Assembly: GCF_010668395.1 (NCBI RefSeq)
Contig: NZ_WUEY01000005.1
Coordinates: 418,355 to 482,354 of the forward strand
Direction: 5' to 3'
From: Martinezella lusitana
GTDB lineage: Bacteria > Pseudomonadota > Alphaproteobacteria > Rhizobiales > Rhizobiaceae
Length of the DNA: 64,000 nucleotides
Each line of letters starts with the position of its first letter. Position 1 is the stretch's first letter. This document shows, piece after piece, positions 19,557 to 26,910 of the stretch. The translations under genes were made by a program, and so were the position numbers. Below the pieces are notes generated by a model. It did not search any database and was not told where the DNA came from. It saw only the letters and a list, made by a program, of their open reading frames with translations.

Positions 19557-20174
19557 GTGCTGAAAGAAGAGGTCGATCAACGCTATCTGCGCATGCCCCA
19601 TGCCGAGCGCGGCATGGTGGTCGGTCTTTTCGGCGGCTCGTTCAATCCGCCGCATCGCGGCCATGCGCTCGTGGCCGAGATCGCCATACGCAGGCTCGGC
19701 CTCGACCAGCTCTGGTGGATGGTCACGCCGGGCAATCCGCTGAAGAACCACAATCACCTTGCGCCGCTCGCCGAACGCATCGCGCTCAGCGAGCAGATGC
19801 TCCACAATCCGCGCATCAAGGTGACGGCATTCGAGCAGGCGCTCGGCATGAGCTACACGGCCAATACGCTGGCGCGCGTGAAGGCGCGCAACAGCCATGT
19901 CCACTTCATCTGGATCATGGGTGCCGACAGCCTCAATACGTTTCATCGCTGGCAGAAATGGGAAGAGATTGCCCGCACCTTCCCGATCGCCGTCATCGAC
20001 CGGCCGGGATCGACGCTATCCTACCTCTCCGCCAAGATGGCAAAGACATTCCACTACGCGCGCGTCGACGAGGATGACGCCCGCGTGCTGTGGAAGAAGC
20101 GCGCACCCGCCTGGACCTTCATCCACGGACCACGCTCGGCGCTCAGCTCGACGGCCTTGCGCGCCGCACAATAA
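19557..20174 (+). CDS. nadD: Nicotinate-nucleotide adenylyltransferase
   Basis: A 205-residue enzyme of NAD synthesis that joins nicotinate mononucleotide and ATP. The nucleotidyltransferase motif GLFGGSFNPPHRGHA with HRGH stands near residue 24, followed by WWMVTPGNPLK and FIWIMGADSLNTFHRW, all typical of NadD. The frame begins with GTG at 19557, one base after the proA stop; an ATG at 19593 (MPHAERG) is an alternative, and neither has a clear ribosome binding site, as expected for coupled translation. Last gene of the obgE operon; in many rhizobia rsfS follows directly, but here 4 kb with mod genes intervene. Confidence 0.95.
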   Translation: MLKEEVDQRYLRMPHAERGMVVGLFGGSFNPPHRGHALVAEIAIRRLGLDQLWWMVTPGNPLKNHNHLAPLAERIALSEQMLHNPRIKVTAFEQALGMSYTANTLARVKARNSHVHFIWIMGADSLNTFHRWQKWEEIARTFPIAVIDRPGSTLSYLSAKMAKTFHYARVDEDDARVLWKKRAPAWTFIHGPRSALSSTALRAAQ

Positions 20175-20200
20175 CCGGATCGAATTTTTGGGATGATTGG

Positions 20201-20326
20201 AAAATAAAAAGCCCGACGGGGGAGGAGGATCCGTCGGGCTTTTGAACCTGATCAGCAACTGGGAGGAGGATAGTTGCTGATCCACATCGAACGGCATTGG
20301 GAGGAGGAGATCGCCGTTTCGATGTT
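20201..20326 (-). ncRNA. Small RNA with three anti-Shine-Dalgarno hairpins (cuckoo/alpha-r14, CcsR-like)
   Basis: On the minus strand three successive stem-loops each show TCCTCCTCCC in the loop: hairpin 1 (20324-20285, stem with GCCGTTTCGATG/CATCGAACGGC), hairpin 2 (20282-20250, perfect 11-bp stem GATCAGCAACT/AGTTGCTGATC) and hairpin 3 (20243-20207, 13-bp stem AAAAGCCCGACGG/CCGTCGGGCTTTT) followed by TTTTTATTTT, an intrinsic terminator. CCUCCUCCC loops are the hallmark of the alphaproteobacterial alpha-r14 or cuckoo RNAs of rhizobia and the stress-induced CcsR RNAs of Rhodobacter, about 120 bases long. The 5' end near 20326 and the strand are inferred; no promoter could be assigned. It lies between nadD and modA. 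Confidence 0.82.
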
Positions 20327-20686
20327 TATGTTTTAGCAGATTTTACCGATTGATAAATGGCCGATTGCGCAATGCAGCAATGTAATCAGAGCATAGCTTC
20401 AAAAATTTTCTGCCCAAAAAACGCTTATTTCAGGAAAAGGCGATCTTTGCCTTTTGTTACCACAGCGAAACTTAGCGCTGAATAGTCCGCAATTCCACGG
20501 TTTGTAACGTTACGTTTCGCTTCGTGAGCGTTCGCCAATCAAGTGGGCGAATCCAGCCATGCGTTATCGTGAAGGCCACGACCCGTTCATATGCAGCGCG
20601 ATATCGAAAGTCCATAAAATTCGTAGGGTTACGCTGTGGGATCACGATGTATTTTTGCAGATACATCCCTAGCCAAGCTTCGCGCA
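20327..20686. other. AT-rich gap between small RNA and modA
   Basis: This stretch is clearly AT-richer than the rest of the window and must hold the divergent control regions of the small RNA and modA. A perfect palindrome GTAACGTTAC lies at 20504-20513. A minus-strand frame of 71 codons (20472-20687) has no ribosome binding site and overlaps the ModE-like box, so no gene is called. Confidence 0.5.
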
Positions 20687-20712
20687 TCGTTATATCTCTC
20701 GAAATATGTCGA
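20687..20712. promoter_or_regulatory. ModE-like operator before modA
   Basis: TCGTTATAT (20687-20695) and ATATGTCGA (20704-20712) form an imperfect inverted repeat with an 8-base gap, close to the ModE box (CGTTATAT...ATATAACG). It lies 20 bases before the modA start, and a modE gene ends the cluster, so molybdate-dependent repression of modABC is likely. Confidence 0.7.
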
Positions 20713-20732
20713 CATCTTTGGGGAGAAATAAG

Positions 20733-21530
20733 ATGGCCACCAGCCGCCGCAGATGGATCAAGCTTGCAACCGCCGCACTATCAGCCGCATGGCTCAGCCT
20801 CTCGGTTATGCCGGCACCGGCCTTCGCCGCCGACAAGATCGTCGTCTTTGCCGCCGCCAGCATGAAGAATGCGCTCGACAATGCCGATGCCGCCTTCACC
20901 AAGGAAACCGGCAAGGAAGTCACCGTCTCCTATGCGGCGAGCGGCCCGCTCGCCAAGCAGCTCGAAAACGGCGCACCGGCCGATGTTTTCATCTCCGCCG
21001 ACACCAACTGGATGGATTATGTCGCCCAGCGGAAGCTGATCAAGGACGACAGCCGCGTCAACCTCCTCGGCAACAAGCTCGTCCTCGTCGCCGCCAAGGA
21101 CAAGGCCAAGCCGGTCGAGATCAACCACGGCTTCGACCTGGCCGGATTGCTCGGCGATAGCCGCCTCGCGATCGGCCAGCCGGAATCGGTGCCGGCAGGC
21201 AAATACGGCAAGACGGCGCTGGAAAAGCTCGGCGTCTGGGCTTCGGTTGAAAAGAAGGTCGCCGGCGCTGAAAGCGTGCGTGCCGCGCTTGCGCTGGTTT
21301 CGCGCGGCGAGGCACCCTACGGCATCGTCTATCAGACCGATGTCTCGGCCGATCCGGGCGTTGCCGTCGTCGGCACCTTCCCGGCCGACAGCCATCCGCC
21401 GATCGTCTATCCGTTCGCCATCACTGCCACCAGCAAGAACCCGGACGTACAAGCCTATTTCGACTATCTGAAATCGGCTAAGGCTGTTCCGTTCTTCGAG
21501 CATGAGGGCTTCACGATCCTGAAGCAGTGA
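20733..21530 (+). CDS. modA: Molybdate-binding periplasmic protein
   Basis: A 265-residue molybdate ABC binding protein. The signal peptide runs to AFA (about residue 32) and contains SRRRWIK, which resembles a twin-arginine motif although Sec export is as likely. The mature part begins DKIVVFAAASMKNALD and has YAASGPLAKQLENGAPADVF, which provides oxyanion-binding Ser residues, and ALVSRGEAPYGIVYQTD. GGGGAGAAA upstream fixes the start at 20733; an ATG 27 bases earlier lies within the ModE-like box and is rejected. First gene of modABC. Confidence 0.95.
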   Translation: MATSRRRWIKLATAALSAAWLSLSVMPAPAFAADKIVVFAAASMKNALDNADAAFTKETGKEVTVSYAASGPLAKQLENGAPADVFISADTNWMDYVAQRKLIKDDSRVNLLGNKLVLVAAKDKAKPVEINHGFDLAGLLGDSRLAIGQPESVPAGKYGKTALEKLGVWASVEKKVAGAESVRAALALVSRGEAPYGIVYQTDVSADPGVAVVGTFPADSHPPIVYPFAITATSKNPDVQAYFDYLKSAKAVPFFEHEGFTILKQ

Positions 21531-21616
21531 GCGTCGTCACCGCACGTCAGGCATGACAGTTCAACCATCAGGCTCGCCGACCAGTGGCGGGCCTGAGACG
21601 TTTTAAGGGGCAGGGT

Positions 21617-22318
21617 TTGGACGCATTGGGTTTGAGCAGCGACGAATGGACGGCCATAGAGCTGAGCCTGCGCGTTTCCGTCGTCGCCATGCTGGTGAGC
21701 CTGCCCTTCGGCATCGCGGCCGCCTATCTGCTTGCGCGCGGCCGCTTCTGGGGCAAGTCGCTCCTCAACGGCGTCATCCACCTGCCACTGATCCTGCCGC
21801 CTGTCGTCACCGGCTTTATCCTTCTCATTCTCTTCGGCCGCAAGGGGCCTATCGGCTCGCTGCTCGACCAGTATCTCGGCATCGTCTTCTCCTTCCGCTG
21901 GACGGGCGCCGCGCTCGCCTGCGGCGTGATGGGCTTTCCGCTGATGGTGAGAAGCATTCGCCTGTCGATCGAGGCGGTCGATCGCAAGCTGGAGGAAGCC
22001 GCCGGCACGCTGGGGGCCAGCCCAGCCTGGACTTTCCTCACCGTGACCCTGCCGCTGATCCTGCCCGGCGTGATCGCCGGCATGATCCTGTCCTTCGCCA
22101 AGGCCATGGGCGAATTCGGCGCCACCGTCACCTTCGTCTCCAACATCCCCGGCGAGACCCAAACCCTGTCTTCGGCCATCTACACCTTTACCCAGGTTCC
22201 GGGCGGCGATGCCGGCGCCATGCGGCTGACCATCGTCGCCATCGTGATCTCCATGGCGGCGCTGCTCGCATCGGAATTCCTCGCCTATCTCGCCGGCCGG
22301 AGGGTGGATTTCGAATGA
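21617..22318 (+). CDS. modB: Molybdate ABC permease
   Basis: A permease of about 233 residues with five or six helices and the EAA loop [20 protein letters not shown], followed by [17 protein letters not shown], a ModB hallmark. A TTG start at 21617 ([10 protein letters not shown]) is preferred because AAGGGG lies about 6 bases before it; a GTG at 21584 would add eleven residues that look non-native. It follows modA by 86 bases and overlaps modC in ATGA. Confidence 0.93.
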   Translation: MDALGLSSDEWTAIELSLRVSVVAMLVSLPFGIAAAYLLARGRFWGKSLLNGVIHLPLILPPVVTGFILLILFGRKGPIGSLLDQYLGIVFSFRWTGAALACGVMGFPLMVRSIRLSIEAVDRKLEEAAGTLGASPAWTFLTVTLPLILPGVIAGMILSFAKAMGEFGATVTFVSNIPGETQTLSSAIYTFTQVPGGDAGAMRLTIVAIVISMAALLASEFLAYLAGRRVDFE

Positions 22319-23388
22319 CGCTCTCGGTCGATATCCGCCATCGCCTCGGTGCCTTTTCGCTGGAGACGTCATTCACCTCCGAGGGCGGGGTGACGGCCCT
22401 TTTCGGCCGCTCCGGCTCCGGCAAGACGTCGATCGTCCGCATCATCGCCGGCCTCACCCGGCCCGATCATGGCCGCGTCAGCCTCGACGACACGGTACTT
22501 GCCGACACCACCAGACAGATCTTCGTTCCCCGCCACCGCCGTCGCTTCGGCTATGTCTTTCAGGAATCGCGTCTTTTTCCGCATTTCTCGGTACGGCAGA
22601 ACCTCAATTACGGCCGCTGGTTCGCGCCCCGGAACGAGCGTAGCGAAAGCTTCGACGGCGTCGTCGATCTGCTTGGCATCGAGAAGCTGCTCGACCGCCG
22701 GCCGGCAAAACTCTCCGGCGGCGAAAAGCAGCGCGTCGCGATCGGCCGCGCATTGCTTTCCTCGCCGCGGCTTTTGCTGATGGACGAGCCGCTTGCCGCA
22801 CTCGACGAGGCGCGCAAGGCGGAAATCCTTCCCTATCTCGAACGGCTGCGCGACGAGACCAGGATTCCCATCATCTATGTCAGCCACTCCATCGCCGAGG
22901 TGGCGCGTCTGGCAAGCCGCGTCGTCGTCATGCGTGACGGCAAGGTCGAGACGATCGGCGCTGCCGTCGATATCTTCAGCCAGCTGTCCGGCCCGCTGGC
23001 AACCGACCGTCGCGAAGCCGGCGTGCTGCTGGAAGGCCGCGTCGAGTCGATGGATGACCGGCATCGTCTGACCGTCGTCGCCCTGAAGACGGCAAAACTC
23101 GTCGTGCCGGGTCAGGCCGCCGCGATCGGCAAGACCGTACGCGTCCATATTCCCGCCCGCGATGTCATGCTGGCGACAGCCCGGCCCGAGGGTCTCAGCG
23201 CCCTCAACATTCTCGATGGCGTAGTGCGCGACATAGGCGCGGCCGCCGATGGTACCGCGGAAGTCAGGGTCGATTGCGGCGGCGACATCGTCACCGCCCG
23301 TATCACGCAGTTCTCGGCAGAGCGTCTTGGATTGAAGGCCGGCCTGCCGATCCATGCGGTCATCAAGACGGTGGCGCTGGAGCAGTAG
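22315..23388 (+). CDS. modC: Molybdate ABC importer ATPase
   Basis: A 357-residue ATPase with Walker A GRSGSGKT (about 28-35), LSGGEKQR signature, [12 protein letters not shown]alker [11 protein letters not shown] switch, and a C-terminal Mop/TOBE domain (about 290-355) that binds oxyanion and tunes uptake (trans-inhibition in the family). VSHS in place of the usual VTHD is frequent in ModC. The ATG overlaps the modB stop. It ends six bases from the end of the convergent modE gene. Confidence 0.95.
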   Translation: MTLSVDIRHRLGAFSLETSFTSEGGVTALFGRSGSGKTSIVRIIAGLTRPDHGRVSLDDTVLADTTRQIFVPRHRRRFGYVFQESRLFPHFSVRQNLNYGRWFAPRNERSESFDGVVDLLGIEKLLDRRPAKLSGGEKQRVAIGRALLSSPRLLLMDEPLAALDEARKAEILPYLERLRDETRIPIIYVSHSIAEVARLASRVVVMRDGKVETIGAAVDIFSQLSGPLATDRREAGVLLEGRVESMDDRHRLTVVALKTAKLVVPGQAAAIGKTVRVHIPARDVMLATARPEGLSALNILDGVVRDIGAAADGTAEVRVDCGGDIVTARITQFSAERLGLKAGLPIHAVIKTVALEQ

Positions 23389-23394
23389 AACCGG

Positions 23395-23778
23395 TCAAGC
23401 CTTCTTGGACGAACCGTCCGCCGGGTTGCGGTTGGCTTCGAGCCAGTTCAGATCGTCGGCGATGGCGGCGCGCAGGGTCGTTTCCATGTCGCGGAAGCGC
23501 CGCAGCAACTCCTCGCCGAACGGGGTCAGAGCAGCCCCGCCGCCCTTCTGGCCGCCGCGCTGCGATTCGACGACCGGCTCTCTGAACATGTGGTTCAATT
23601 CGCTGATGAGCATCCACGCCCGGCGATAGGACATATCCATGGCGCGGCCGGCGGCCGAGATCGAGCCGGTCTCCTGAATATGTTCGAGAAGCTCCATCTT
23701 GCCGCGCCCCAGCCGGTCCTGCCCGGAAAAACTGATGCGGAGGATGGGCTTCAACGATGGCTGCGGAGCGTCTGTCAT
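23395..23778 (-). CDS. modE: ModE, one-domain molybdate regulator
   Basis: A 127-residue protein with only the winged helix-turn-helix of ModE: KMELLEHIQETGSISAAGRA, MSYRRAWMLISELNHMF and the QRGGQKGGGAALTPFGEELL wing, without the two Mop domains of E. coli ModE. One-domain forms are common in alphaproteobacteria and must sense molybdate in another way or with lower affinity. It is convergent with modC, and the box before modA is its probable target. The start MTDAPQPSL was taken at 23778; the longer upstream frame has no protein character. Confidence 0.92.
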   Translation of the reverse strand: MTDAPQPSLKPILRISFSGQDRLGRGKMELLEHIQETGSISAAGRAMDMSYRRAWMLISELNHMFREPVVESQRGGQKGGGAALTPFGEELLRRFRDMETTLRAAIADDLNWLEANRNPADGSSKKA

Positions 23779-24179
23779 GGCACCTGTGGCGGTTTGGTCC
23801 TCATGGTGTATACGCGGCCTTCGCCTGGCTGTACATGCCACAGGAAATGGGTTGTTGCGAGCCGGTTGTCCCGCGATCTTCATCCCGGAATAGAGCAGGC
23901 TCAAACCTGATATCGCTCGGCAAAATATGCGCTCGCCTGCAAAATTCGCGATCGGCCCCCTGGCCGCACCTCTGGCCGCAACCTCATTCTTCTCGACCAA
24001 GCGGTCCTGTGAAGGCCGGTCCGATGGCCCCCGAAGAGGCATTCCACCCATATCTGGTGCGAAAATGCCGGTTTCGGACACAAATCCTTGTCTTGTGCGC
24101 CATCTCGACACCGCCTGCGTCTTGAAACCTTAATGCTTTGATGCCTATCTTTGTAGCGTGATCGACTCAGATCGCGTAT
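23779..24179. other. Intergenic region between modE and rsfS
   Basis: Four hundred bases that contain the divergent promoters of modE and rsfS. Both strands hold short open frames, but none with a ribosome binding site or recognisable protein pattern. I see no repeat or hairpin of note. Confidence 0.45.
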
Positions 24180-24626
24180 GTGCCTGTTCTGTTACTCAAG
24201 GAAGGAAGAGCACTGACAACAGTACACGCCAAGGGAAGAACGCCTGTCGTTATCCCGAAGAGCCCGGAACGTGGCGCTGATGCCGCTGCCCGCGCCCTGC
24301 AAGCCGTCCTCGCAAGCCTCGAGGACTCCAAGGCCGAAAATATCGTCACCATCGACATTGCTGGCAAGTCTGCGCTTGGAGACTACATGGTCGTCGTCTC
24401 CGGTCGATCGAGCCGCCATGTCCTGGCGATTGCCGACCATCTCACGACCGATCTCAAGGACGAGGGCTTCGGCAACGCCCGCGTCGAAGGTCTCGATGGC
24501 GGCGACTGGGTGTTGATCGACACCGGCGACATCATCATCCATGTCTTCCGACCGGAGATTCGCGAGTTCTACAACATCGAAAAGATGTGGGCCGCACCCG
24601 ATCTCGACGAAGGCACGCTGCACTAA
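24180..24626 (+). CDS. rsfS: Ribosomal silencing factor RsfS
   Basis: RsfS binds L14 and keeps ribosomal subunits apart when nutrients fall. The domain occupies most of the protein: ALQAVLASLEDSKAENIVTI, SALGDYMVVVSGRSSRHV, LDGGDWVLIDTGDIIIHVF and REFYNIEKMW. The frame can start with GTG at 24180 (148 residues), but a strong AAGGAAGGAAG sits inside it, 6 bases before a CTG codon at 24213, so a rare CTG start giving TTVHAKGR as N-terminus is possible. rlmH follows, the usual order. Confidence 0.93.
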   Translation: MPVLLLKEGRALTTVHAKGRTPVVIPKSPERGADAAARALQAVLASLEDSKAENIVTIDIAGKSALGDYMVVVSGRSSRHVLAIADHLTTDLKDEGFGNARVEGLDGGDWVLIDTGDIIIHVFRPEIREFYNIEKMWAAPDLDEGTLH

Positions 24627-24636
24627 CCGAGCGACG

Positions 24637-24679
24637 GCATTCCGAGGAAAAGCGCGCAGCGGTTTTCCGTCCGGAATGC
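24637..24679. repeat. Rhizobial intergenic palindrome, type GCGGTTTTCCGTCC
   Basis: GCATTCC (24637-24643) and GGAATGC (24673-24679) bracket AGCGCGCAGCGGTTTTCCGTCC. The same GCGGTTTTCCGTCCG core occurs at 48371-48416 and 58396-58442. It resembles the short palindromic repeats (RIME/RPE-like) scattered between rhizobial genes. Confidence 0.7.
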
Positions 24680-24797
24680 GGAAATGCTCCAGGGGGCTTT
24701 CCCGGCCCCGGTTGGCAGCCTCACATCGCCGGACATGATTGTCCGGCAAGAGTTTTGTTTTGTGCCGCCATAAAGGCGGATAGGCTTGGGAGCGGGA

Positions 24798-25280
24798 ATG
24801 CGGATAGGTCTTTTTGCGGTGGGACGGTTGAAAGCCGGCCCTGAAAAGGATCTTGCGGCTCGCTATCTCGACCGTTTCGCCAAGGCCGGGCCGGCCATCG
24901 GCCTGGAAATGGCGCGCATGACCGAAGTCGCCGAAAGCCGCGCCTCCAACAGCGAGACCCGCAAGCGCGAAGAGGCGGGCCTGCTGCAGAAGGCACATCC
25001 GGACGGCGGCGTCCTCATCCTTCTCGACGAACGCGGCAACGCGCTGGACAGCGAAGCCTTCGCCACCATGCTTGGGACGTTCCGCGATCAGGGCAAGCGC
25101 GACCTGACGATCGCCATAGGCGGTGCCGACGGCCTCGACCCCTCGCTGTACGACAAGGCCGACATGACCGTTTGCCTCGGCAAGCTGACCTGGCCGCACC
25201 AGCTTGTGCGCATCCTCATCGCCGAGCAGCTCTACCGCGCCGTCACCATCCTCTCCGGCCATCCCTACCATCGGGTATAG
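24798..25280 (+). CDS. rlmH: 23S rRNA pseudouridine-1915 N3-methyltransferase
   Basis: A 160-residue SPOUT methyltransferase. MRIGLFAVGRLK opens the fold; LILLDERGNALDSEAFA, IAIGGADGLDP and the knot ending LVRILIAEQLYRAVTILSG with GHPYHRV are all standard RlmH signatures. It modifies the pseudouridine at 1915 of 23S rRNA on the whole 70S ribosome. The ATG at 24798 with GGGAG upstream is preferred over an in-frame TTG four codons earlier. Confidence 0.96.
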   Translation: MRIGLFAVGRLKAGPEKDLAARYLDRFAKAGPAIGLEMARMTEVAESRASNSETRKREEAGLLQKAHPDGGVLILLDERGNALDSEAFATMLGTFRDQGKRDLTIAIGGADGLDPSLYDKADMTVCLGKLTWPHQLVRILIAEQLYRAVTILSGHPYHRV

Positions 25281-25452
25281 GTGCCTCGGCCCGGCTTCGA
25301 AAACAGTTTGGCTTTCGGTCTTTTTGCGTTAACGAAACGCTCACACAGGCGTGTTTTGATTCCCGCCTCGAAAATGACGATGCTTCCTAGCTGATCGCGG
25401 CAAATCAGCCTATTTTTACGCGATCCGAAGGGACCAGGCCCGAACCGACTGG

Positions 25453-26910
25453 ATGAGAAAAGCCCCGCCCATGCTTTCGCGTCTCGTGCTGCCAGCTTTG
25501 GCGGCATGTCTCGGTGCGGGCGCTTACATGGCCGGCCCCTTCTCGTTGAAGGACGTGGCGCTGGCGCAGGAGACCGATGCCGCCACACCGCAAGGCCCCG
25601 ACGACCGTCCTTCGACGACGGCATCGACCCCGCCTGCGCAACAGGCAGCCGATCCGGCGGCGGATCTCGCCCGCAAGCGCGATGAAACCCGCACGCAACT
25701 CGACGAGCTTTCCAGGACGATCAGCCTCTCCTCCGACAAGACCAAGGAACTGGAAGACAGCATCGCTTCGCTCGACAAGAGCACGAGCAGCCTGCGTCAG
25801 GCACTGATCGACAGCGCTGCCCGCCGCAAGGAACTGGACCGCAAGATCCAGCAAAGCGAGAAGACGCTGACGGATCTTGCCGTCAAGGAAGACAAGATCC
25901 GCGCCTCCCTGCACGATCGCCGCGCCCTTCTGGCCGAAGTGCTGGGCGCGCTGGAGCGCATGGGACGCAACCCGCCGCCGGCGCTGCTGGTGACGCCGGA
26001 CGATGCGCTCGCCTCGGTGCGCAGCGCCATTCTTCTCGGCGCCGTCGTGCCGGGAATGCGCAAGGAGACGGACAAGCTCGTCGCCGATCTTACGGATCTC
26101 AGCAAGCTGCACGCCGATGCCGCCGCCGAAAAGGCCAGCTTCACCGACACCATGACCAACAGTCTGGAGGAGGAGCGGCGCATGGATCTGCTGATTGCGG
26201 AGAATGACAAGCATAGCAAGGAGAATGCCTCGCAGCTCGAGACGGAGCGCAGGCGCGCCGAGGAGCTGGCGGGCCAGGCAACCAGCCTGGAAGGGCTCGT
26301 CGCCTCGCTGGAAAGCCAGATCGGCTCGGTGCGCGATGCCGCCGCTGCCGCCCGCGCCGAGGAGGCGCGCCGGGCGCAGATGACCGAACAGCAGCGCGAG
26401 CAGGCGAAAGCCCTAGCCGAAAACGGCGTGCCCGATAAAAACCGCATTACGCCCGCATATCCCTTTTCGGACCTTAAACAGAAGTTGGAGCTGCCCGTGG
26501 CGGGCGATATTCTCCGCCATTTCGGCGACGACGACGGTACCGGCCATACCGCGATGGGACTGACCGTCGCGACCGGTCCGGATGCGCTCGTGACGGCTCC
26601 CGCCGATGGCACGGTCGTCTATGCCGGCGCGTTTCGCAGCTACGGACAAATGATCATTCTGGACACGGGCGACGGCTATCACATGGTGCTGTCGGGAATG
26701 GACGCGATCAAGACGCGCCCGGGCAGATTCGTCTTCGCCGGCGAGCCGCTCGCCACGATGGGCCAAAAAAGAGTCGCGAGCGCGACCGCATTGGCGCTGG
26801 AAACGGATCGGCCAACGCTTTACATTGAATTCCGAAAAGATGGGAAGCCGGTCGATTCTCGGCCCTGGTGGACCTCCAAAGACACTGGAAAGGCACGCAA
26901 TGATACGTAG
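25453..26910 (+). CDS. envC: EnvC-like murein hydrolase activator (degenerate LytM)
   Basis: A 485-residue exported protein: N-terminal hydrophobic signal (about 8-37), a long coiled-coil region (about 65-330, ADLARKRDETRTQLDELSRT and the Glu/Arg-rich second coil) and a LytM/M23 domain (about 345-475). The zinc site is broken: the first motif reads GHTAMGL where active enzymes have HxxxD, and the second reads YHMVL where HxH is needed. This is what is known for EnvC, which activates amidases rather than cutting peptidoglycan itself. The stop lies 11 bases inside ctpA, an order conserved in Rhizobiales. Confidence 0.9.
   Translation: MRKAPPMLSRLVLPALAACLGAGAYMAGPFSLKDVALAQETDAATPQGPDDRPSTTASTPPAQQAADPAADLARKRDETRTQLDELSRTISLSSDKTKELEDSIASLDKSTSSLRQALIDSAARRKELDRKIQQSEKTLTDLAVKEDKIRASLHDRRALLAEVLGALERMGRNPPPALLVTPDDALASVRSAILLGAVVPGMRKETDKLVADLTDLSKLHADAAAEKASFTDTMTNSLEEERRMDLLIAENDKHSKENASQLETERRRAEELAGQATSLEGLVASLESQIGSVRDAAAAARAEEARRAQMTEQQREQAKALAENGVPDKNRITPAYPFSDLKQKLELPVAGDILRHFGDDDGTGHTAMGLTVATGPDALVTAPADGTVVYAGAFRSYGQMIILDTGDGYHMVLSGMDAIKTRPGRFVFAGEPLATMGQKRVASATALALETDRPTLYIEFRKDGKPVDSRPWWTSKDTGKARNDT

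Noticed and set aside
20207..20243. Reading the triple hairpin region only as the nadD terminator
   Set aside because: The T-run is on the minus strand side, and three loops with the same motif are better explained by a minus-strand RNA, although the hairpin may also stop nadD transcription.
20472..20687. 71-codon minus-strand frame between the small RNA and modA
   Set aside because: No ribosome binding site, its start lies in the ModE-like box, and the composition is not convincing.
23757..24125. Plus-strand frame between modE and rsfS
   Set aside because: Starts inside modE antisense, no ribosome binding site, no domain.
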